In this document: in pieces, positions 1 to 12,300 of the stretch
How positions within the stretch are numbered: position 1 is the first letter of the stretch
Layout: each line of letters opens with the position of its first letter
Assembly (NCBI GenBank): GCA_004352715.1
Contig: SCFE01000004.1
Span: 785,146 to 849,145, forward strand
DNA: 64,000 nucleotides
Direction of reading: 5' to 3'
DNA from: Hofstenia miamia
Lineage: Eukaryota > Xenacoelomorpha > Acoela
Program-made: the position numbers and the translations under genes
Notes under the pieces: generated by a model
Seen by the model: the letters and a program-made list of their open reading frames with translations, nothing else
Database searches by the model: none
What the model was told of the DNA's origin: nothing

Positions 1-1000
1 CATTTCTTCCACAAGCTCTATTAATTGGGTTTCGCTATCAAGCGACCACATGCTTTTAATAATGAGGGAATAAATAGATCATCCAAAAACGGAATAATGC
101 GCAAAATGATCGTGCACTCTAGCGTTTAATAAAGAAATCCATGCATTCCCCCGGAAGTAATAAATACAGAATAAGCTGCTTATTAAATTATACCGTCGTT
201 TATGCTAGCACTCAGAATTTGTTTTTTCAACAAAAGTTGTATCGTTTACGCGCTACCTAAGGTGGAAACTCTGAAATTTAAATGATATAGAATGCAACGC
301 TTTTTGAAACAATTAAAATTAGGTATTGGAGCGTAAGCCAAATGATATAAAAACAATATCGAATAGGAACCCACTGTTTACTGAAAGATTATAAACAAAA
401 ATAATTCACTTTAGTAGATAATTTCAACCCCATCCCCACTCCTATGATCTTGTGTCTTTCGTAATTCTTTGAAAAATTGTGTTCTTAGCCGATTAAATTT
501 TGCATTGATCTCTGCGACTAGAATAAATTGATATAAACATTATCAATGTAAATATACAGAATATATCATTTTAAAGCAAAATAAGACACTTAAAGATGGT
601 TTAGGTTTAAACAAGCGGTGCCAAATTAAAAAAACTTATAGTATTCTTAGTTAATAATTTCTTCATATTTACTAGGGATTAGATTAAAATTTGGAAATTT
701 TGGAAATTTCCTCTTTTGCTAGACTTCTTAAACGTGTATTTGATAACTTTCGAAGCTCGAATTCCACGAACAGGGCATTTCTTCCACAAGCTCTATTAAT
801 TGGGTTTCGCTATCAAGCGACCACATGCTTTTAATAATGAGGGAATAAATAGATCATCCAAAAACGGAATAATGCGCAAAATGATCGTGCACTCTAGCGT
901 TTAATAAAGAAATCCATGCATTCCCCCGGAAGTAATAAATACAGAATAAGCTGCTTATTAAATTATACCGTCGTTTATGCTAGCACTCAGAATTTGTTTT
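1..1000. repeat. 225-bp direct repeat pair, 775 bp apart
   Basis: Bases 1-225 recur at 776-1000 with no difference that I can see. The two copies then diverge. The first copy starts at the window edge, so the repeated unit may reach further left. The 226-775 spacer is AT-rich and shows no gene. Identity of this kind suggests either a very recent tandem duplication or an unmerged assembly overlap. Confidence 0.85.
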
Positions 1001-1009
1001 GAAAAGTTC

Positions 1010-1143
1010 ACAACAAAGTTTTTTCGCGTTCACACCTGAAACTTTGTTGTCAACCTCATTATCTCGCTAAAAGTTGTCAGCCAAAGTAGAATCGATTTAA
1101 CTCTGAAAATTTTGTTGACAACAAAGTTTTTTGCGTTCACACA
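1010..1143. repeat. Short spaced direct repeat
   Basis: A stretch of about 27 bases (caacaaagttttttcgcg and on) at 1010-1036 recurs at about 1117-1143 with a two-base deletion. Short inverted pieces (aactttgttgtcaac and gttgacaacaaagtt) lie between the copies, so the segment could fold. It directly precedes a reverse-transcriptase remnant and may be part of an older mobile element. Confidence 0.45.
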
Positions 1144-1149
1144 TACAAC

Positions 1150-1660
1150 TTTTGCTGTTTCTATCACCTGCCATGCCAATCCAACGAGGAGCGCGACAAG
1201 GGTGCGTTCTCTCTTGTTGCTTATTTAACTCTGTACTTGAACCTTTCTTATATTACTTAAAGCCCATGATGTACATGGGCTTAGGTATTCAGAGGTATCT
1301 TGCCTTTGTCGACTACTTAAGTATCATAGTTTCTAGGGAAATGAATCTGACGAGTACTTTAAGTATCTCACTAAATTTGGTAATGTAAGTGGTCTGAAGA
1401 TAAACGAGCAAAAGTCTCTACACAAGGAAATAAATAATGCTAAAAACCGGCCCAACTCATGAGCTAGCAACTATCAAGAACTTTACCTGATGGGAGTTAT
1501 GCTGAAAACCACAGGAATAAAAGTACTGAATTGTGAAGAGCATGTTAGGGACAATAAGTTAATTATCTACTTTATAGGAAACCGTAAAATGTCCATCTAT
1601 GACAAAGCTAAAGCCTTTAATGTTTTAGTGCTCACTAAGATCTTACAGTATATGTAGCTC
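1150..1660 (+). pseudogene. Non-LTR reverse transcriptase remnant
   Basis: Conceptual translation shows RT core blocks in order. There is a GARQGCVLS stretch (family consensus GvRQGCpLSp), then AFVDYLSIIV where a YADD-type catalytic box is expected with the second Asp lost, then a GLKINEQKS-like thumb start, then KAKAFNVLVLTKILQY, which matches the 'K..v.n.lvl.KlwY' block. Frame changes and stops separate the pieces. It is an old, 5'-truncated copy of an endonuclease-type LINE; the clade cannot be told. It has no link to the neighbouring host gene. Confidence 0.6.
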
Positions 1661-3330
1661 AGTACTATTCCTTATTGAATTAAAACAATTTTGAGTTATA
1701 GATAGATTCTATTTGTTGATGAACAAACTTCTTGGGAATCGTCTCACCAGCCCGAAAAATTAGATTGTTAACCTAATTGCTGATATTCCAAAAAGTTTCC
1801 CATGTTACTGATCAGTATTTAAATAGACACCAACAATTATTTGGAAACATCAAAAGTAATATGATTGTAATCTCTATTGATTTCTCGGATCATAATGCTA
1901 CAGTTGGAATTCTTGAGAAACATATTGTGCAAATGCCTAGAGAAATTATTGATAAATGAAGTTTCAATAAACTCTTTAAGGATTCTCTTCTACAAAATAT
2001 ACAAACATTTTTCCTTTGATGTCATCTATACAATCGAAAGCAGATGAAATGTTTACTCTTGCGTGTGATATGGTAGAACTTACATTGAATAGACAAGTTC
2101 TGAGTAAAAATACATGTGTAATGCACTGGCAAAATCTAGTCTTATTCATCATCAGATCACATTTAGTAAACCTGATAGTGACGTAGTTCACTTGCGAATG
2201 TGTATTTATTGTTTTTGCGAGACTTGGTTTGTAAATAGAAATTTTGGTCAGAATGCAATGCAATTGGTCGGAATAACATTTTTTTTAAATAATTTTAAGG
2301 TATAGTTATCATATAAATATAATTGATAGATAAAGTGATAAGTCGATGTCATCTATTCTTGCAAAGAAAATCCAAAATGAAGTTTTCAAAGGTATTGATA
2401 CATATAAAGAAGCTGAAATCTTTGTCTCGAATAAAAACATAAAACGCCTCTATTTGGTTTATTCAAAAAAATAGTTAAGGATATAGAAGTGGAAGTCCCA
2501 TTACTACTATACAAGATACCAAAGTCACTTGACAGCAGAAATAATGGTACCAATGCTAACTTAAGCTCAAGAATGAATACGGATCTATGAAATGAACTTA
2601 CTAATAACAACCAAAATTTGTAAATCTTTATATAAAGATAATGCAAGCACTACAGATTTAATTTCAAACGTATAACCGGAATTTCCAGTTGACATACAAG
2701 AAGATATTAATGAAGCGCATATTAACAACTCCATATTATGTAATTTTAATCTTAAAAATACATCTCTATTTTTTATTGGTAATTTCATGTTAAAATATGT
2801 AGAGACGCAAAATCTTAGATTAAATCAAAAATGTATTTGCCATTCATGCCTAGGTATGGATCCAGTCATTTACTGAAACTGGCCAAATTTGTCTATTGGT
2901 AACTATTATATTCAAAGAAAACTTCTCAAATGTTAATTTTCTACTTATAAATGTCTCTATGTTTTATCAGCCAATGCGTTATCTGAACAAATGGACTCTG
3001 TTAATTTCAATACAATAATAAAAAAGCACATTAGTCTTAGAAAACTTGAAATGGGCACATATGATTTGTAATTTATAATTCAATAAATATTTTCAAAAGC
3101 GTTTACTTAGCAAACAAAGTCGAATCCAGTTTTAAATTTCAAAACGGTAGACTACCATTTCACTTTTATCTAAACTAAAATGCAAAGAACGTACATTAAC
3201 CGTTAAACTATTACCTTAAATATATTTCGCAACATAAAGGTGAAAGAAAGCTACACTTTACATTAGGTAAGAACTGTTTTGCATATTACTTAAACGAAAG
3301 TTTCTATAAATTGCTTAAACACATACGTAC
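1661..3330. other. AT-rich stretch, no gene recognised
   Basis: There are only short open frames with no family motif. Stretches around 2030-2130 and 2350-2470 on the plus strand read as coding-like peptides between stops and may be further transposon debris. Missing downstream exons of the minus-strand SPO22-like gene could lie here or left of the window; I could not find one with a convincing acceptor and frame. Confidence 0.4.
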
Positions 3331-6300
3331 TTGTTTCTAGATTTTCCAAAGCCTCAATTGTTAATTCGTACCAATGAATAGCATCAGAAAACTGATTACT
3401 CTCAAACAGACGAGAAGCAGTTGTCCAAGTAAAAGAGTAACTTTCGCTACCATTAAACATTGTAGGGTGTTTTCTTGCAAATTGCAGTGTTTTCTCCCAA
3501 ATATCCATATCAATCAGTTTTTTGCAAAAATATACGCCAACATTGGATTTTGATTTTTCCAAACGCTTTTCAACAAACCTTTCTGTCCTGTCGATTGATT
3601 TCTCAGAAATAAGTAGATCTACAACTTGTTTTTCTTCCTCTGAAGATATTGTACTCATTGCATCTAAATTGCAAATTACATCTACTATTTGTCAAATTAG
3701 TTAATATCCTTCAAACACTTGTATTTTGTAGATATAATAAAATTAGTTTATAACGAAGTACATAATTATGACCAGTGAAGAACACTATAAATATACTCAA
3801 AAGAATTATGAATGAACGTATTTGAAATATAATAATGCTGAATTTGGGAACCATTGAAAAGTAAACAGACAATGATTGTCAAACGACGACAAAAGAAGAT
3901 TCAATGTTATGGTAATATCTGTTAAGCTAGAAGAAAGAAAAGTATAATATAATAAATATATTATACTAAATTTGCAGAAAATATATAATGGGAAGATCAA
4001 CAAAGAGTCTTTTAATTCGCATATCTTCAATTCACACGGAACTCTATGACAAGACTGTGAATTCAAAATTAAACCCGTGAATCTGAATATTATAAATAAA
4101 GAGATTTAAGTCAGAAACAAAAATATTAGGTCAATCCAAGTGAACTCAATGGAATAAAACGTATCTTTCAATACCTTGGTGACATCCGAAAATATCCGTA
4201 GTTTTTAAATCTTTAGGCATAAATACTAAAATGTAAAACCATTGCAATTCACTCCATCTAATGCGAACGAAGACATTATATCATTTTGCTCGAATTGAAC
4301 GCAATTAAAAATGGTTTTTTAATTTAAGTGATCCTGATTTGCATGATTACTGGGATTGCATATTGTTTGGAATCCATTCAAACTACAATGTTACTGTAAA
4401 ATGAATAAAATGAAAGCAACGTTATCTTATGTGAAGCTTGTTCAATTAAAATTTAAGAATAAGAAAAAACTTCACTTGGAAAGCGATTTTATATATTTGA
4501 AAACAGAAATGTAGAGAGAAAATTGTAAAATTGATCAAGTCCTTACATGTCGAGAGACGGGTGAACCAGGATGCCACATTAGGCAATCAATACTTCAATC
4601 AAATATTTCCCTGTTGAATTACTTAAGAAAGCTTATTAGCAGTGAAAATTGCTTATTTACTGAAAACCATGATACGACAGTACGGAATTTAGAGTATTTA
4701 CCACACACAATCTACAAAGAAGGTTGAGAATAATCACGTTGAATAATTAGTTAACACTAGAAAGTCTGAGTGGTGAAATTTGACCACTATGCATATCTTA
4801 AATGCGTTTGTGACGCTCCATGAAATGAAAATTTAATTTAAAAAAGCTTATTTTCTTCTTCTGATACGCTATTTATTTGCTCTTGTTTTCGTTAGCCTTA
4901 GTTGAATGGGTCATTTCTGACATTTAAGATATAGAATCGCCAGGCTTTCTAGTGTTAATGAACTTCTTCCGAGCAACATGTACAAAAGGACAGGTACACA
5001 ATTAGTTGACTGATATTCCCCTAACAAGTGTTGAAGTTGAATGAGCATTGAGTTTTTTTGGCTTTTCGTAAGAAATTCATAGCAGCCTTAATGACGAAAC
5101 TCTTATAGCTTACGTGTAATAAATTGAAATTTTTGTAACAATCCTCAAATCTACACAACACTTGTATTTTGCAAGTTTCAATATTGTTTAAATTAAACGC
5201 TTAATAGTTTTGTAAGGTAATGCACGCATTTTCAAAAAAGCGGGCATTGGAGACCGGAACCATATGGAGGGTTTCTATTTCAAATTATAGAGAAAATTGC
5301 AGTATTCAATTTTTAGAAAAATACAATTGGATGTAAACTCAGTTGGAATAAAGATTTTTTTTGCCAAAATCCCAAGTACAGTGAAGTTGAAAAACAATGT
5401 TTTTCTCTTACAAGCAGATATCAAAAAGACCTTTGGAGCGAAGTTCATTTTTAAAAGACGTTCTTTGAAGTCTTAGTTGTTATAGATAGTATTCGATGAA
5501 TGAAGATAAAACTAATGATGAAGAGTTTATTCCAAATACTTTCCCTTGGAGTGTATTAAATGATTCGATGCCAGATCGAGGCGCAGCTCCTGTTGGTAAC
5601 TATTAATTTCAATTATTAACGGATTTTGTAATATGATTGTATATCTACATGGAGAGGCAATTTGTATTTGTTTAGATTAGAGAACGTGAGCGCTTTTTAA
5701 ATATTTTGTTCAAGATTTTGGTTTTGAATTTTTCATTAATCGAATTTTTATGGTTTTTAAGAAGATATGACATTCCAACTACAATTGGGATTTACATAAT
5801 TTATGTATGCACATTACTGCGAGGGAGGAACTATTGGTCTATTTTTGCCGCTTTTAGTGTTGGTACTGGTACCTTTTATACAGGGTGTTCACAAAGTCTC
5901 TTTACAATTTAAAAAATTTCTTATAAAAGCCATTTATGAGATATCTTTACCAGATTTTTTTCATTTTAATCAGTATTTATTAAAGTTTTTTAACAATATT
6001 TAATAGACCTCTATATGAGCACCATTAGTTGCACGAAGGACATCAAGTCGGTACTCTATTTCTTGACATGTTCGCTGCATAGGTCCATCAATGGTGACAA
6101 TGGCATTCCGAATCCTTTGCTTTAAGTCAGCAATGTCACGTACCTTTGTTCGGTACACGATATCTTTCACAAAATCTCATAAAATGAAGTCAAAGGGAGT
6201 GATATCTGGCGAACGTGGTGGCCAGGGAATTATCCATCCCTTCTGAGCCATCGATCTGAACATCCGATTTGGTTTCAATAAACCACGATACACATTGTGC

Positions 6301-9300
6301 TTTTTCTTGAGGAGTAGTCATTTTGGTACGGCAATTGGTACGTATAATTCTCAATATTGTATAATGTAGAATTTGGTAGGGCAAGATCGTATAATTCTCA
6401 ACATCGTATAATGTATAATTTGGTAGGGCAATATCGTATAATTCTCAACATCGTATAATGTAGAATTTGGTAGGACAATATCGTATAATGTAAACTGCTT
6501 TTGTAATTTTTCAAATTGACATTCACAATTACAGTCGGTATTCCCGTTTAGGTATCTGATATTGCCGGTTTTAGAAAAAGCATAACTAACTTATTATTCT
6601 TGTGTATAATATTTTTTAGTTTGAACAGTATGTTGAATTTTAGCTATGTTGAAGTATTGTAAACAATATCCCTAATACAATAACAAATGATGTGGCTACT
6701 GATGCCAATTGATTGATTCAAGAAATTCATTATATAGATGTTTCTGATTTAAATAATGAAGAGAAAACAGTAATCTATTATATTTCTGGATGGTTTGTAA
6801 GAAAATTATCTTCCCTTTGTGATTCTATAACATTGCTTGGAACAAAAAAATCCAATATTCAAACAACGATTTCGTTCACTCTGTAGTTCACCTTTATATA
6901 GTATTGTATAGAACAAAACATAAATGCTATTAGGTTTTAGGGTGTGCGACGAAAATTAGGGCGAGTTAAACAAAACGATTACGAGGATTTTGAACTTTTG
7001 CAAAATGATTCTGACTACGAATGTCCCGATTATTGTAAGACATGAGATACATCTGTTAATTATTAACCCATTACCCGCCAGCGTCCCATTAATGGGACGG
7101 TTGGAAAATTCGATATATTTCACTGAAAATTGTTAATTAATGTTATTTGGTAGTATAGTTTTGTTGAAACGAACCCTACCTTTCAATCCAAAACACCAGA
7201 TCCCTATGTTTTATTATATTTATGAAATAATTGGCTTTTATACTAATCCGTTTTTCAATCATTTCAGACATAAATTTCAAGTGAATATATTTTTACCATC
7301 ATATTAACAAAATTTTATTTTATGGGTTTTAGTGTGTCTATGGGGTTCTAAAATATCTTACTTGTATCCCGGATACTTAGTATTTTGAAGGAGGTGAGTA
7401 TAATTGGTTCGTTTTTCCAGTGTCCCATTTATGGGACGCTGGCGACTTCCAGTAGCTATTGAATATATTTTCACTTTTTTTACAAAATCCAAAATATTGA
7501 GATGGAATGTTATTTGAACGACTAATGAAGCATAAACTCTCAATTTGAGTAATAATATTTGCTTTTTTCCATTTGCTTCAACAGAATTATGTCTCGCCCA
7601 AGGAAAGGTCTTACACAACAAGAAATATCCAACTATCTCGAAGAACTGAGTGATGACGAAAATATTGACAATGATTTGCTTGGAGATATTCAAGTGGCCA
7701 TTATCCCACCTGAAGTTGATGATCTAACAGACGAAGATGATTTAGATGAAAATGATGCTGATGATGATTCTGTTGTAAATGAATTTGCTGGAACATATGA
7801 AGTGCATGGTACATACGAGGAACAAGGCTCAGTTTCACAAGTGCAACAAGAAACACAAAAGAGCTTCAGTATATCTGCCCCAAAATGGAAGAAAATGAAT
7901 CCAGTTTATTCGGAAGAAATGACAAAAACAACAGAAATAGACATGACAACAATAGTAAATCTTGGAAACCACACAGTGGAAGAAATCTTTGAGCTCTTTT
8001 TTTCACAAGATATATTACAGGATATAATTGATTATAGCATTGAATATGCAAAGCAGAACAATAACCATGAATTCACTCTTACTAGTAATGAACTCAAAAT
8101 CTTCATTGGAATACTTCTTTTCACCGGGTATCACAGAGAACCTCAAGAGGAGATGTACTGGGAACTGCTTCCAGACGCTGGTGAGCCCATTGTTTATAAT
8201 GCTATGGCTAGAGCAAGATATAGAGAAATAAAGAAATACCTCCACCTATGTGATAATTCCAATTTGGATAAGAAAGACAAATTTGCGAAGCTTAGACCCT
8301 ATCTAAATAAACTGAAAAATAAATATATGCAATTTGGAGTCTTTTCATCTCATCTTTCTTTAGATGAAATGATGATAAAATATTATGGGATGCATACTGC
8401 TAAGATGTTTATTCGAGGAAAGCCAATCAAATTTGGATATAAATTTTGGTGTCTCTGCAGTGCCAATGGGTACATTTATAATTTTGATCCATACTATGGG
8501 AAGGGTGATAGTGATGGAAAAGAACCACTTGGGATGAGAGTAGTCAAAAAAATGACAGAAGTTTTACCCAAAAATTATCAATCATACCAACTATTTTTTG
8601 ATAATTTTTTCACTAGCATTGAAACTCTGTCTTTGCTGAAAGAAAAACATCTCAAGGCAACTGGTACTATATGAGAGAATCATTGCAAGAAGTGTCCTTT
8701 GATTGATTGGAAAAAAGAAAGAGGCTCCATTGATTACAGATTTGATTGTGCTAATGAAATACTAATCACAAGATGGAATGACAACAAACCAGTATCAGCT
8801 GCAACAAATTATAGCTATGTCTACCCAACTAATACTGCTAAGAGATTCTCTGAAAAGGAAAAGAAATTCCTAAATGTCGACATGCCCAAATGCATTGCTG
8901 AATACAATCAATGCATGGGAGGTGTCGATATGCTTGACAAGCAAATTTCCCTCTATAGGACACGTATTCGAAGAAAGAAATGGTGGTTCCCAGTACTTAC
9001 TCAGTTTCTTGACGTCACAGTAGTGAATGCATGGCGCCTTTATCAGGAGGCATCTGGCAATAAGAAAATGAGTCTACTAACTGCACATAGGAAAATTGTT
9101 CTGAGTTACCTCTCTAAACCATCTTCCTCAAATCGCAAGCGTTCGGGATGGAAAAACAGTATTTCTGAAGGTAGAGTGAGTAAGGCTATAAGATTAGATG
9201 AGGGAAATCATTTAGTGCAACCAATAGCTACACAACGAAGATGTGCTAAATGTGGCAAGAAGACGAAACGAATTTGTACTCGTTGTCAGGTTCCACTCCA

Positions 9301-12300
9301 TGACAAGTGTTTTCAAGACTTCCATTCTAAATGAAGTGTGGGCTGAATATACTGCCATTTATTTATAATTCTGAAAGGAGTGTTATTTTCTTAGTTTTTT
9401 TTCTAGTCTTGGATTTTATCTTAAAAGGAAGTGCAATTACTAAATATATCTTTAATCTAGTAAAACTATTGCAATAAACTAGTTATTTCAAATTTTTGTT
9501 TTATTGACAAAAATATATCATATTCCACCAGCATCCCATAAATGGGACGGTATTTTTTATTTATAAGAAATATCCACAAACATCTAGAATCTTCAAAATA
9601 TGTCTTTTAGAGCCTAATTAGTCAGTTTATAAACAAAAAACCTGAATTTTTTAATTAGCCTTAATCCGGCGCCTATTGGGTTAACGTCACGATGTTGAAA
9701 ATGATGATGTACCAGAGAATGACGATTAAGACGAAATCACGAATGGCGATGATGAGCCTGAGCCCGAACCATCATAAGCTAACAAATCTTCAAAGAAAAA
9801 GAAGACTAAGACATCCCTAACTGGTATCAAACCAATACTAGTCATCTGCGGACAGCACCAGAAAGGTTGGAAAGGTGGCAAAGCGCAGAAACAATAAAGG
9901 CTCCAATTGAATACTTCATAAAAATATTTTCTTTACATATAATACAAATGATTATAGAGCAAAGTAACCTTTATTTTGTTGAAAAAAAACTAAATTTGAG
10001 TTCTTCTGAGTTTGCTATCTCACTGGTAGTAGGAAATTAAATCAGTTCATTCATATTATAATTTAAAAATTCGAAATGTGATTTTGAGATTTTCTTAAAC
10101 GATATTACGTCGGATTTATTTGTGAAAGTGTTAAAGCAATTTTTCTCAATTGACATACATTTTTTAAAATGTAAATATTTATATTTTTACTAGAAAAATA
10201 AAGTGGGGAACCTTTACAGAACTTTGAAGTAGTATATAATTAATTACAATGTATTGACAAAAATTGAACTTATTGGAGAACGAGAATGTAATATACATAA
10301 AAGCCTAAACTTCGAATAATGCAATGCGTCATGCAAACTGTTTTGATAAAATTGATGCCATTATTAATACTACGTAGAAGCGGAGATTGTGTGGGTCAGT
10401 TACGTGAAATGAACCTTGTACAGAAGAACTTTTCAAAGTAAATTGCACTTTTCTATCCGATTACGAAGGCAACCAAAATCTAACCTATAAAATATGAAGA
10501 TGTGAGCAAACGATCTTAGAGAGTTAAATATGTAAAATTTCTTATTCAAATGTAAGACTATGGTGATAAATGCTATCAAATAAGCTTGCAATCCCCGAAC
10601 ATCAATCATCAGAAAGACAAGCAGTTCTCCACCACAACAAACATTGGACTAAAATTCTGCAACTGTTCGAGAAAATTTTATCAAGACATAAATGAAATAA
10701 TTTTAAAATATTTTTTAGTGTTTTAAACATTTTTAGAAATGATATGATTAAAATCCAAGTTAATTTTCAAACATAAAATAACTTATTGTTTATTACACAG
10801 ATTAATTAGATTTTAGTCATGCCTCCTTTTCAGACTCCCTTGCTAAACTCACCTCGGATGTCTCGTCCATGCAATCTCAAATGTTCTCCTACAGTGCTTC
10901 CGCCTCACGCGCTATTCCTAATCATCCCAATCACCCTTTCTTATGCTGCCGCCTGCCCCTGAACAGTCTGTTCCACCCCGACTCATCGCTATCATCGCCC
11001 TCGTCACATCCTTAATACTAATTCCTCCTGTAAACTCACTGATGTCCCCATTTGCTCTTTCCCTCATCTCCCTTGTAAAGATCAAATCTAAATTGGCCGT
11101 TTCGCCAACTCTGCTTCTGATGTTGCTGATCACCTCCGTTCCTCCTCACTCCAATTTGATGACGTCCTTCATATTCCAAAACGTACGGATTTTCCATTCT
11201 CATCCTTTCATATTGTCTGTAATCAAGAGTCTCATCATGCTCTCATGGATCCTGAAGGGTGGTCAGATGACCGCTTGATTCAATACTATCGTTTCTCTGA
11301 TGCTGAGCGCAAATCTGTTAGCCTTCGTCCCCGCCGTCGTGATCGACAACCTTAACTCCACATTTAAAGTTCCCTCCCGCATGCATCGCCCTAATGGTCT
11401 AATGACATCCATCCCCGCTTCTTTGATTCTTTTCCCTTTGATTTCGGTTGCGGATGCGCTGTTGTTTTCAGTGATCATGTTGTTTCTGTGTTTACAACCC
11501 TACTTCCAACAGTCCTTTTCGTACTCTAATTGTGATTTTTCATCCATGCTTGAGTACTTTCATGATCAGTCTATCACTCGCTCGTCAACTTGGATTTCCC
11601 TCTCTTCCTCATCTGTGGTGACTTCAACCTTCCTAATGTTTGCTGGAATGCACTTGACTCTAATGACGCCTATGAATGTGCTGTTCTGGATCTTTTTGCT
11701 TCCTACTCTCTTAAACAATTTGTATTTACACCTACTTCCCGTTCCTCCCTTTTTGACTTGGCTTTGTGCCCTCACCCTGATCACATTTCGACACCTCGGT
11801 GGTCCCTGTTCAGGTTAAACCGTCTGATCACTCGTTTTTTTCGCTTCAACCCGTCTGTTAATTCTATACCTCATCAGCTTGTCCAGCTGCTCCTGAATAT
11901 GTTCGATCTAACAGTGACTTTGTACCCCTAAATGTAGCTCTCTTTTCTTCATTCCCCATTTTTAATTACTCTCTCTGCTGATGACTGTTACACCTTCCTT
12001 CACCAAGTTATTTCTTCCTTTGTTCCTTGTCGTCGGAAAAAGCGTGTTTCTCTCCCTTTCTATTTCTCATCCCTTACTGTACACTCATTGAATAAACTCG
12101 AATCTTTCAAACACCATTCCGGTCCTTCCTACTCTTCGAAATTCTCTTCTCTCACAGAAGCTGTCATCAACTTCATGGAACTCGACAAAAGATCTCTCTG
12201 CTTGTCCAGCTTCTCATCTGGATCTCTTCAAGACTTTTATTCTTTATTTCGTTCCCTTTATTCCAAACCTGAACACTCCCAGCTTGAAATGGAACCTTCT

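Noticed and set aside
10943-11278. Open frames in the pyrimidine-rich 10.9-12.3 kb block as host genes
   Set aside because: Hydrophobic peptides result from the C/T-rich strand; the only recognisable motifs are LINE endonuclease and RT pieces in other frames.
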